Shown: piece by piece, positions 50,670-57,730 of the stretch
How the letters are laid out: every line of letters starts with the position of its first letter
How positions within the stretch are numbered: position 1 is the first letter of the stretch
Assembly (NCBI GenBank): GCA_016282915.1
Contig: JAEELW010000023.1
Location: 1-60,625, forward strand
Reading direction: 5' to 3'
Origin: Lachnospiraceae bacterium
Lineage (GTDB): Bacteria > Bacillota > Clostridia > Lachnospirales > Lachnospiraceae
DNA length: 60,625 nucleotides
Position numbers and translations under genes: made by a program
Notes under the pieces: model-generated
Seen by the model: the letters and a program-made list of their open reading frames with translations, nothing else
What the model was told of the DNA's origin: nothing
Databases searched by the model: none

Positions 50670-51175
50670 CTATTGATCATCATTTTCATCGGAAGAGTAT
50701 TCCAAAATATCTCCGGGCTGACAATCAAGTGTCTTGCAGATCGAGTTAAGTGTCTCAAATCTTATATTAGTATTCTATCTGGTTCTTTTTCAGGAAGTAG
50801 GAAATATATATAATCGGCTTGGATATAAGCCTATGTTCCATAAGATATAGTAATATCATCAAACGTCCGACTCTTCCGTTTCCGTCGAGGAACGGATGGA
50901 TCGATTCAAACTGGTAATGGATCAGTGCAATCCGGATGAGCGGATCGTAATCATCCCCCTCGTTCATATATCTTTCCAGATCAGTCAGTGCGACATTCAT
51001 ATCCTCAACATTCGGCGGAATATATCTCGCTTCATTAAGTGTGCAGTTAGCAGCACCAATCCAATTCTGCGATCGTCGAAATTCGCCCGGATTCTTTTCC
51101 TGTAATACGCTCCTTATTTCAGAATGTAAAGCATTTCCTGAAATATGGGCACAATTTCCCGCCTTTTATTTCAAA
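50670..51175 (-). pseudogene. Fic-domain remnant followed by an XRE regulator tail
   Basis: Minus-strand frame without a start: KNPGEFRRSQNWIGAANCTLNEARYIPPNVEDM, then DYDPLIRIALIHYQFESIHPFLDGNGRVGRLM. It keeps the Fic active-site motif HPFLDGNGRVGR, the loop that transfers AMP. It is cut after ISYFLKKNQIEY by a stop at 50767. The N-terminal part and the C-terminal half of a normal Fic protein are absent. In another frame the last bases (50670-50780) read RFETLNSICKTLDCQPGDILEYSSDE, the exact end of a small XRE/HTH regulator. So two broken genes are fused here. Neither should be functional, though the Fic core could in principle be translated from 51000. Confidence 0.75.
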
Positions 51176-52222
51176 TTATGTCTTCCCATCCCCTTCGCTA
51201 TCGGACTCTGATTTTTTCTCATCCGGAAATATCGCCCCCACTATGCCGGGAAGGATCTGTAACATGGCAGATATCATCGCTGCCGTTTGCTGGTCTTTTA
51301 ATATTCCCAATGTGGAGCTGATATAGGTGTTATCATCCGCCACGGAATTCTCCCTGTAGCAGTCTGTAACCAGCGCGGTAGCATACATGAGTCTCCGGCT
51401 TTTATCAACGGATGAATCCGAAAAGCCTTTATCTTCCTTAAGTATTTCAGCAGCTTCCATGATCTGATCCACAAGAGTCTCGGGTTCAGCTTCGATATCC
51501 GCCAATGCCCCAAGGGCAACAAACTCCCGGTCCCCGGAAATTCCCGCCTTTTTTTCCTTAAACAATGCGAATATCCTGTCAACGCGCTCACATCTTTCCT
51601 TTATATTGCCTCCTTCAAGTGCCAGGACTTCTCCCATCCCCTGGATGGCATCGGATCCGGCCTTTGTCTTACAGGTCTTTTTAAGGTATTCGATGCATTC
51701 CTCCATATCACTCATGATGGAATCGATGTTCCGCTCCGAAACAGCCAAGAGCATTACATAGGAACTGTCTGTCACATCCGTAAGGAAGGGATGCTCCTTC
51801 TCCATGCGCTTCATCAGCTCATCATAGCGTTCCATTACTTCTTCGGTCTGATCCGCCTTTCCGAGTTCACACAGTAGCATTGCCGCAATTATGGTAAAGT
51901 CATTGTTCTTCATCTTTGCCTTACGGACTTTATCATAAGTTTCAACTACAGCTTCTATATACTTTTCGGGATCTTCGGACAATGCCATCCTGCTTTCCAG
52001 CACCAGATCAACATTCTTCCTGAACTTTGAAAAAACACCGGTATGCTCTGCAAGGATCTTTTTGCATTCCTTCAGCAATTCCGCATCGACTTCCCTGCCG
52101 GCACCTGTAAAGATCATGCCGGCCACAACGCTCATAAGGGCATTTTCGAACAAAAATGCCTGGGCAATGACCTGACGGTTTTTCTTAAGCAGTTCACATC
52201 TCTCCCTGATCTTTTCTTTCAT
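51176..52222 (-). CDS. DUF4003-family protein
   Basis: Cytoplasmic, almost wholly helical protein of 348 aa resembling DUF4003 proteins of Clostridia. Typical stretches are LKKNRQVIAQAFLFENALMSVVAGMIFT near the N-terminus and DFTIIAAMLLCELGKADQTEEVMERYDELMKRM in the centre. The C-terminus has a hydrophobic segment (AAMISAMLQILPGIVGAIF) before a charged tail. Biochemical role unknown in the family. The start at 52222 is chosen for GGAGGAAGAAA directly upstream; an upstream in-frame Met lacks a site. The DUF4143 ATPase gene ends 50 nt upstream, so they may share a transcript. Confidence 0.82.
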   Translation of the reverse strand: MKEKIRERCELLKKNRQVIAQAFLFENALMSVVAGMIFTGAGREVDAELLKECKKILAEHTGVFSKFRKNVDLVLESRMALSEDPEKYIEAVVETYDKVRKAKMKNNDFTIIAAMLLCELGKADQTEEVMERYDELMKRMEKEHPFLTDVTDSSYVMLLAVSERNIDSIMSDMEECIEYLKKTCKTKAGSDAIQGMGEVLALEGGNIKERCERVDRIFALFKEKKAGISGDREFVALGALADIEAEPETLVDQIMEAAEILKEDKGFSDSSVDKSRRLMYATALVTDCYRENSVADDNTYISSTLGILKDQQTAAMISAMLQILPGIVGAIFPDEKKSESDSEGDGKT

Positions 52223-52272
52223 TTTCTTCCTCCGGCGGATCACATAAGCGGATTCCTATTGTAAGATGTTGT

Positions 52273-53622
52273 TTATTCCCATCCCATTTCTTTGTAGAGA
52301 TACTCTTTAAATCTGAACAGTGTATATAACGGGATTGACCATACATGAGTCTCTCCGTCCATATTGTCACCAACATTCTTTAAGGATGTCTTTATTGCCA
52401 GCTTTGGACTGTACCTGTTACAAAACTGATGCAGACTCTTAGCCTTGGTATTATCAGCAGATTTTGTTTCAACGGGTACAAGCACGCCTTCATAGTCAGT
52501 GATAAAATCCAGCTCCGCATCTGATTTGGTTCTCCAGAAATAACTGTCGATCCCCATGAACTTCAGCTGCGTATAAACGTAATTCTCAGCTATCGCACCT
52601 TTGTAATGGATGAAAGTCTCGTTTCCTTCAAGAACCGTTCTGTAGTTCAGGTTTGACTTTCTCCTGAGGAGCCCCACATCAGACATATATACCTTAAAAT
52701 AGGTATAGTCAGCCTCCCCTGACAAAGGTATCTCCGGAGTCGGAACCATACAGCGTTTCCCGGCAATACCTGCATTCACCAGCCATTCCAGTGCATCCTC
52801 AAGATCCTTCGATCTCGCTCCCTGCTTTACATGCGAGAAAATGAACTTATTGTTTTCCCTTGCTATCTGTGAAGGGATCGAATCCCAGATCAGTTTTATC
52901 TTAATTGCAGTCTCCGGTTTTGTATGCTTTGAAAAATCATCCGCATAATCTCTCAGGATATTATCCTGGATTATTTCAACCTCTTTATAATTGTGCGTGT
53001 CAGCCCATGTCTTAACGGCTTCCGGCATACCCCCGACTATATAATAATTCTTCAAATACTTCTCAAGCGGAACCGTATAGAGTTCCGGGATTTCTCTGTC
53101 AAGCGGCATCTTCTTAAGGCCATCAAGATATTTCCCGCCGCCGTCAGCTCTCACGAACTCTTCAAAACTCATGGGATACATATCGATCCTGTCAACCTTG
53201 CCTACAGGGAAAGATATTCCTTCAGCCTTCAAAGCCACCCCAAGGAGCGAACCTGCAGCTATAATATGCAGTTCCGGCATTTCCTCACAAAAATACTTGA
53301 GCGATTGGATAGCTCTGGTACAGTCCTGTATCTCATCAAACACCACCAGAGTTTTTCCGGGCTCGATAGTCTTTCCGAATATAATGCTTCCAAGCTCATC
53401 GATTATCCTTTTCGTATTAAAATCATAATCAAATACAGACTGAAGCCCGGTATCGCCGTCGAAATTAAAGTAAGCCATCTCCTCAAATTCCGTCTCGCCG
53501 AAGTTCCTGATCAGATAGGTCTTGCCACATTGGCGGACTCCGGTAACAAGCAGTGGTTTTCTCTTGCCTTTTTCTTTATCCTTCCATGCTTTAAACTGCT
53601 CCAGCGCCAGTCTTTCCATCAT
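52273..53622 (-). CDS. AAA ATPase with DUF4143 domain
   Basis: Protein of 449 aa. The N-terminal AAA_14 domain has Walker A GVRQCGKTYLI (about 28-38), Walker B LVVFDEIQD and a sensor-like HIIAAGSLLG. The C-terminal half is DUF4143: a winged-helix-like region (LEDALEWLVNAGI) and the nuclease-like block ENYVYTQLKFMGIDSYFWRTKSDAELDFITDYEGVLVPVETKSADNT, with the Asp...Glu-x-Lys pattern of PD-(D/E)XK folds. Such ATPases are common accessory genes, possibly in defence or toxin-like roles, unproven. The start at 53622 has GGAGG 8 nt upstream. A promoter stands at 53657-53685. Confidence 0.92.
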   Translation of the reverse strand: MMERLALEQFKAWKDKEKGKRKPLLVTGVRQCGKTYLIRNFGETEFEEMAYFNFDGDTGLQSVFDYDFNTKRIIDELGSIIFGKTIEPGKTLVVFDEIQDCTRAIQSLKYFCEEMPELHIIAAGSLLGVALKAEGISFPVGKVDRIDMYPMSFEEFVRADGGGKYLDGLKKMPLDREIPELYTVPLEKYLKNYYIVGGMPEAVKTWADTHNYKEVEIIQDNILRDYADDFSKHTKPETAIKIKLIWDSIPSQIARENNKFIFSHVKQGARSKDLEDALEWLVNAGIAGKRCMVPTPEIPLSGEADYTYFKVYMSDVGLLRRKSNLNYRTVLEGNETFIHYKGAIAENYVYTQLKFMGIDSYFWRTKSDAELDFITDYEGVLVPVETKSADNTKAKSLHQFCNRYSPKLAIKTSLKNVGDNMDGETHVWSIPLYTLFRFKEYLYKEMGWE

Positions 53623-53656
53623 CTTCGATACCTCCGCAAAGAATCTGTGCAATGAT

Positions 53657-53685
53657 ATGATAACATTTTATGGATGAATATTCAA
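53657..53685 (-). promoter_or_regulatory. Promoter of the DUF4143 ATPase gene
   Basis: On the minus strand, TTGAAT (53680-53685) and TATCAT (53657-53662) are 17 bp apart, about 35 nt before the start at 53622. Confidence 0.6.
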
Positions 53686-53883
53686 GATATGGTTGCATTT
53701 TTGGGACGAATAATGCGTTTTCCACCACTTTTATCGGATATATTATGTAAGTCTCAACCTCCGGCTGAATAAGCTGTACATTGATTTCGGCAGGAATTAT
53801 GTTAGAATATCCTTAATAACAATGCATTCGTTATATTTGCTTATTCCTGAAATTGGGATCAGAAATAACGTTGAGGAGGGCCT

Positions 53884-54319
53884 ATGGAACCGGGAGTAAT
53901 CATAGAGGAATGGTCTCCGCTCGGAAATATCCAGGCTTGTGTGGAAAAAACGGAAAGGACTTATTATTTCTACCTCTGGATCAATCCGACAAGTAAAGAA
54001 CCTGAGATCAGGAGCTGCTGGATCTGCAACAGGATCAAAGGTTCCCGGAATATTAAGGGGGCCCTGGCTGGAGCTGACTTTCCTTGGCCACGGTCACACC
54101 ATTCCTTTTGATGGCATCCCCGGATATGATTACCTGCTCTTTCTCAACTCAAATGAGATCAAGGATATCGATGCTCCGGTCTATAATGACTTTATGGGAG
54201 AAAGGATAAACCTGCTCTGGCTCCGGCCGATAACAGAAGAAGAGTATGCCTTTGAGGTTGAAAACGGCGTATCCGCATACCTAGAAGGAAAAGATCTGAC
54301 GACGATACATATTTTTTGA
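53884..54319 (+). pseudogene. Mosaic remnant: unknown N-terminus joined to a SUFU-like C-terminus
   Basis: From ATG 53884 (GGAGG upstream) one frame reads GVIIEEWSPLGNIQACVEKTERTYYFYLWI...RSCWICNR, a conserved-looking protein start that runs out near 54050. In the next frame, LTFLGHGHTIPFDGIPGYDYLLFLN...LLWLRPITEEEYAFEVENGVSAYLE (about 54050-54319) resembles the end of bacterial suppressor-of-fused (SUFU) proteins, which act as immunity proteins in polymorphic toxin systems. A frameshift or deletion joins them. No functional product is expected. The family match is from memory of motif patterns and needs a profile search. Confidence 0.6.
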
Positions 54320-54620
54320 TATTGGGAGAAGCTCTGTCTTCCCCGAGAATCCTGACGAACAGTTACGCATTCGAAAAAGCAAGGAAAAGACCTCCGCTAA
54401 CGGTGAAGAGGTATGGATCGACGGATTCAACACTATCATCACTCTGGAAGTAATACTCAGCGATTCCATTCTTTTCACCGGAATGGATGGTACGATCCGC
54501 GACCTTGCCGCCCTGCGGGGGACATACAGGATAATCCCTGAAACAAGAGAAGCAGTACAATTGCTTCTTAGCATGCTGATCGAAGCAGGGGTAGATTCCG
54601 TCCACATACTGCTTATTTAG
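54320..54620 (+). pseudogene. DUF434 fragment
   Basis: The frame after the SUFU-like stop contains EEVWIDGFNTIITLEVIL, then FTGMDGTIRDLAALRGTYRI and VQLLLSMLIEAGVDSVHILL. This is the VIDGYN...LITLE...DG..RD..G.HG.Y pattern of DUF434 proteins. About 80-100 N-terminal residues and the C-terminal end are missing, and no start codon is present. Its stop lies inside the 3' end of the opposite-strand gene at 54613. It is part of a three-piece gene graveyard. Confidence 0.65.
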
Positions 54621-55764
54621 GATTCCCATCCGGACCGGCGATAATGAACTGCGCCGTCAGGGGATATGCCGGAATATAGACACTTGGGTTGTCCAGATCC
54701 CAATCCGCCATAGTCATTGTGATCCGGTAGATTCCCGGAGTCAGTATCCCGTACAGAGTTTTCCAGTCGATCTCCAGCTCCGATTCTCCTTCTGATGGCA
54801 GCTTAATATTTCCCTCCTCATCAGTTCCTCTTTCTTCAATGCGCCTCGGAACATCTTCCCATGTATCTCCATTCAGAGTCTCAAGAAGGTATCCATCCCC
54901 ATAGACAAGTTTTATTTTCTCACGCTTATCATACTGCCGAAAATGTACTGTTAGTCCTGCAGGAGTGACATTTGATACGCTCATTATCACTGCTATGGTA
55001 TCATCTTCCGATTCCGGTATGTACTGTCCGATACCACCCTCCGTCTTTCCTTCATCAAAGCATACCGTATCCAGTATCGAAAGGGCTTCTTCCCACATCT
55101 CATCCGTCCATGAATCGCACTCCGTATGCTGCGCTACTATTTCCGGTTTCTCACCCTTTATCAGGATATAATCCCAATGCTCATGGTCATCATAAGTCCC
55201 CATATATGACGTATATCCTGCAAGAGAGATCTCTTCGGTCTCCAGTCCGGTTCCGCATACTCCAAAACCGTCTATGCAGAACACCTCGACCTGACCGTCT
55301 TTAGCATCCTCCGGCTTCAGGATCAGGCCATAAAGACCGTAACGCAACATACCGCTGTCTACCGGCGCTGCTTCGATACTCCAGCCATTATGCCCGACGA
55401 CAGTGATCTCACCATACGGCCCTCCTGCGCACACAGTTTTCATCTCCTGATCCACCATTTCTTCTGTAAGTACCGGTTCCGTATCCACCGGCGCAGTTTG
55501 TTCAGGCACCTGCTCATCCATATTGCTTATCTTTACCGGCTCCTGTCCCGCCTGTTGGCTAATCAAATGATCTGCACTTCCGCTTATCCCTGCCGTAACA
55601 AGATATATACCCAGCGACAAAACACATATAACTATCGGGATCGCTCTTTTCTTCCCCTTTATGAAAAAACATGCGATAAATGCCAGAAACCCGGCGACAA
55701 GCAACAACTTCCACGCCGGGTTAGAAAAGATACTGTTCAATGTCCTTGCGGTATTTACACTCAT
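54613..55764 (-). CDS. Membrane-anchored Ig-like domain protein, copy 2
   Basis: Protein of 383 aa, paralogue of the gene at 29260. The first 70 residues, with two membrane helices, are nearly the same (MSVNTARTLNSIFSNPAWK...ISQQAGQEPVKI). The outer part differs: an acidic spacer, a central domain (about 110-225) with GEITVVGHNGWSIEAAPVDSG and ETEEISLAGYTSYMGTYDDHEHWDYI, and a C-terminal Ig-like sandwich (TPAGLTVHFRQYDKREKIKLVYGDG, LPSEGESELEIDWKTLYGILTPGIYRITMTM). The last resembles the Big-type domain found in clostridial stress lipoproteins. GAGGTGGAATT precedes the ATG. The function of the pair is unknown. Confidence 0.8.
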   Translation of the reverse strand: MSVNTARTLNSIFSNPAWKLLLVAGFLAFIACFFIKGKKRAIPIVICVLSLGIYLVTAGISGSADHLISQQAGQEPVKISNMDEQVPEQTAPVDTEPVLTEEMVDQEMKTVCAGGPYGEITVVGHNGWSIEAAPVDSGMLRYGLYGLILKPEDAKDGQVEVFCIDGFGVCGTGLETEEISLAGYTSYMGTYDDHEHWDYILIKGEKPEIVAQHTECDSWTDEMWEEALSILDTVCFDEGKTEGGIGQYIPESEDDTIAVIMSVSNVTPAGLTVHFRQYDKREKIKLVYGDGYLLETLNGDTWEDVPRRIEERGTDEEGNIKLPSEGESELEIDWKTLYGILTPGIYRITMTMADWDLDNPSVYIPAYPLTAQFIIAGPDGNPK

Positions 55765-55869
55765 AATTCCACCTCTCAGATTTCGCTTATATAAGTGATA
55801 CGAATCTGACGGTATGTTTTATGGACTATTGAGAAACAGTAATTTATTTTCCGATTTATATACTGAATA

Positions 55870-56070
55870 TCAATGTTTATAGTCATCAGATACATCTGTA
55901 AACGAGCGGATGCCCTTTATATAATCATCGTATGCGTTCTCCGGATCCTTGCCATGAAAGACCTTACACAGTCCACACATATCACAGTCTGCAATGCACG
56001 GATATTTATCCTTTATGAAAGCTCTGCGTTCCTCTTCAGAAGACGCTTCGATCATAGGCGCATCATACAT
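55870..56070 (-). CDS. Cysteine-rich mini-protein 1
   Basis: Protein of 66 aa: EASSEEERRAFIKDKYPCIADCDMCGLCKVFHGKDPENAYDDYIKGIRSFTDV. Four Cys in C-x4-C-x2-C-x2-C order could bind a metal or Fe-S cluster. It shares a plan with the next gene (EEER...I...C..C..C..C...G..P...Y.DYI.G.R), so the two are paralogues. TGAGGAGTTGTC precedes the ATG and lies 9 nt from the neighbour. The family was not recognised; such pairs are likely small cluster-carrying or zinc-binding proteins. Confidence 0.7.
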   Translation of the reverse strand: MYDAPMIEASSEEERRAFIKDKYPCIADCDMCGLCKVFHGKDPENAYDDYIKGIRSFTDVSDDYKH

Positions 56071-56079
56071 GACAACTCC

Positions 56080-56307
56080 TCACAAGATATTCCTTCCCTG
56101 ACGGTATTTGTCCATATATTCGGCGTTGATCTCGCGGATCTCCCGCTTTCCATCTATATAGTCCTGATAGATGTCCCATGGCGAACCGCCCCCCAGCCAG
56201 CAGGAAGAGCAATTTTCGCATCCTCCTCCACAGTCCATGGAATTCCTGACAATTTCCTCACGCTCTTCTTTTGTCGTATCCTTTATGAGTATAGATCTAT
56301 ACTCCAT
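56080..56307 (-). CDS. Cysteine-rich mini-protein 2
   Basis: Protein of 75 aa, paralogue of the gene at 55870: TKEEREEIVRNSMDCGGGCENCSSCWLGGGSPWDIYQDYIDGKREIREI, with Cys spaced C-x4-C-x2-C-x2-C as in its neighbour. The start at 56307 (MEYRSILIKD) is the first ATG of the frame; an upstream TTG could extend it by five residues. It begins 5 nt after the stop of the Rid-like gene, so three small genes form one operon. Function unknown. Confidence 0.68.
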   Translation of the reverse strand: MEYRSILIKDTTKEEREEIVRNSMDCGGGCENCSSCWLGGGSPWDIYQDYIDGKREIREINAEYMDKYRQGRNIL

Positions 56308-56312
56308 ATTAG

Positions 56313-56600
56313 TCACCCGCAATATGCTACTGCGTCCACCTGAAACTGCAGTCCTTCTTTACCACCCATATGAGCAAACTCGGTCTGGATCGACTTACGA
56401 ACCGGATATTTGCCTTTGAATCGTTCCTTAATGATCTTCTCCATCACCGGAATGTTCCAGACATCCCTGAAAAGGCAATCCATCTGAACCACATTTTCGA
56501 GCGTCAAACCAACAAGTGCCAGCCGCTGCTCCATATGATCAAATGCCCCGTTGATCTGCTCTTCGATCGTACCGCCAATATTGCCTACACAGTATCCCAA
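56313..56600 (-). CDS. Shortened Rid/YjgF-like protein
   Basis: Protein of 95 aa with the Rid fold body: IEEQINGAFDHMEQRLALVGLTLENVVQMDCLFRDVWNIPVMEKIIKERFKGKYPVRKSIQTEF. Rid proteins hydrolyse reactive enamine/imine intermediates and are about 125 aa. Here the first 30 residues (strands 1 and 2) are mostly missing, and the arginine of the usual 'P-x-R' is represented by YPVRKSIQ. The start is a TTG at 56600 with AAGGAG 6 nt upstream, so it may be translated, but it could equally be a 5'-truncated gene. It leads the two Cys-rich mini-proteins. Confidence 0.6.
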   Translation of the reverse strand: MGYCVGNIGGTIEEQINGAFDHMEQRLALVGLTLENVVQMDCLFRDVWNIPVMEKIIKERFKGKYPVRKSIQTEFAHMGGKEGLQFQVDAVAYCG

Positions 56601-56881
56601 TTTCCCGCTCCTTCGAAGCCCTGTTATAATCTTTATCCGCCCGTTATCTTTTTTTTGAAATCAATTGATTCAGATATTGAAGTCTCGGATACACCTGATC
56701 ACCTCGCGACATTTTTGCGGTTATCCGCATTTTTCTCATCTACGGCATAACATTCCGCTATTCTTTAGTCAATATGTTACATGCAAATTTTGCGCCTATC
56801 CGCATTTTTTCATGTAGTTTAAGGGGTCAGACATTCGCGATCAGCGTTCCGGGTTCGATTGGCTTTAGGACGGACCGCCGG
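56601..56881. other. Intergenic region with paired CCGCATTTTT motifs
   Basis: This gap contains two related plus-strand motifs, GTTATCCGCATTTTT (56720-56734) and CCTATCCGCATTTTTT (about 56793-56808). The first is a small TGCGG/CCGCA hairpin with T-run. They recall the TCCGCATTTTTCTTG core of the 63-bp array at the right end. No gene was seen. Confidence 0.4.
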
Positions 56882-57712
56882 TCATAATACCCTGACATAA
56901 CTGGTGCAGCGGTCTTCTACACTTGCCTCGGGAATTATCCTTCTTACCAGCCCTTCCGTCGTATCATTCATTGCCAGAACGTATCCTGACAGATCTTCCC
57001 GCGTATAGTAATTCAGGATATTCTGTGCGGATTGTTTTAAAAGCTGGAAAAAAGCCGTTTTATCATTACATCCCTCCGAATTGACATATTCGATGGAAAA
57101 TCCTTCCTCAGGCCCCATGTCACGTATAAGAAGACATGCCCGTATCGCACCCTTTTCATCTACATAAACCGTGCTTAAGTCTTCCTGAAAACCTCCGTCC
57201 ATAAAATGATCATAGCTTTCAGACTCTTTCAGTCTGTTCGCATATGATCTGCGGCTCTTATCGGAAGCCCGGCTCAGGCTGATGATATTCTTTCCGACCT
57301 TCGCCTTTGATACTATAGCATTTTCATAGATCGCCATGATCGGGAACTTATACAGAGTTACCGTATCTTCTTCCTCAAAACCCGCTTTGGAAAGGATCGG
57401 CCCAAAGAACTCCGGATCGTCCTCATCATAGATCTCATACACTATCCCGTCGCAGCCAAGCCGGCTGCATATTTCCCCCAGATTTTCAAGCAGCTCCGTC
57501 TCCGTTTTACCGCGATATTCCTCCAGGACTCTGACCGATACGATCTGCGCAGTACTGAGTGCATCAAACACAGCCACACCTGTCAGCTTATCATCCTCAA
57601 GTGAACAGAGCGCATAACGGTATTCAAATTTATCAAATCCTTCCCTTATTTCCTCCGGCATATAGTTCTTTACCGTCTCTGCTTCTTTTCCATGTAAGAG
57701 CATAAATTCCAT
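56882..57712 (-). CDS. Two-half acetyltransferase-like (GNAT-fold) protein
   Basis: Protein of 276 aa. The N-terminal half has a GNAT-like order: YRYALCSLEDDKLTGVAVFD, then AQIVSVRVLEEYRGKTETELLENLGEICSRLGCDGIVYEIYDEDDP, and a FFGPILSKAGFEEEDTVTLYKFPI end. The EYRGK region is in the place of the R/Q-x-x-G-x-G/A acetyl-CoA loop but is weak. The second half repeats a similar pattern (LSTVYVDEKGAIRACLLIRDM...YVLAMNDTTEGLVRRIIPEASVEDRCTSYVRVL). No catalytic residue can be fixed. It follows the 586-aa gene after 18 nt with AAGGAGTATCTGAT as ribosome site, so the two are co-expressed. It could modify or accompany that protein. Confidence 0.7.
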   Translation of the reverse strand: MEFMLLHGKEAETVKNYMPEEIREGFDKFEYRYALCSLEDDKLTGVAVFDALSTAQIVSVRVLEEYRGKTETELLENLGEICSRLGCDGIVYEIYDEDDPEFFGPILSKAGFEEEDTVTLYKFPIMAIYENAIVSKAKVGKNIISLSRASDKSRRSYANRLKESESYDHFMDGGFQEDLSTVYVDEKGAIRACLLIRDMGPEEGFSIEYVNSEGCNDKTAFFQLLKQSAQNILNYYTREDLSGYVLAMNDTTEGLVRRIIPEASVEDRCTSYVRVL

Positions 57713-57730
57713 ATCAGATACTCCTTCTTA

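Noticed and set aside
50767-51000. A functional 77-aa Fic protein
   Set aside because: The conserved sequence clearly extends upstream of the only Met and stops early; the fold could not be complete.
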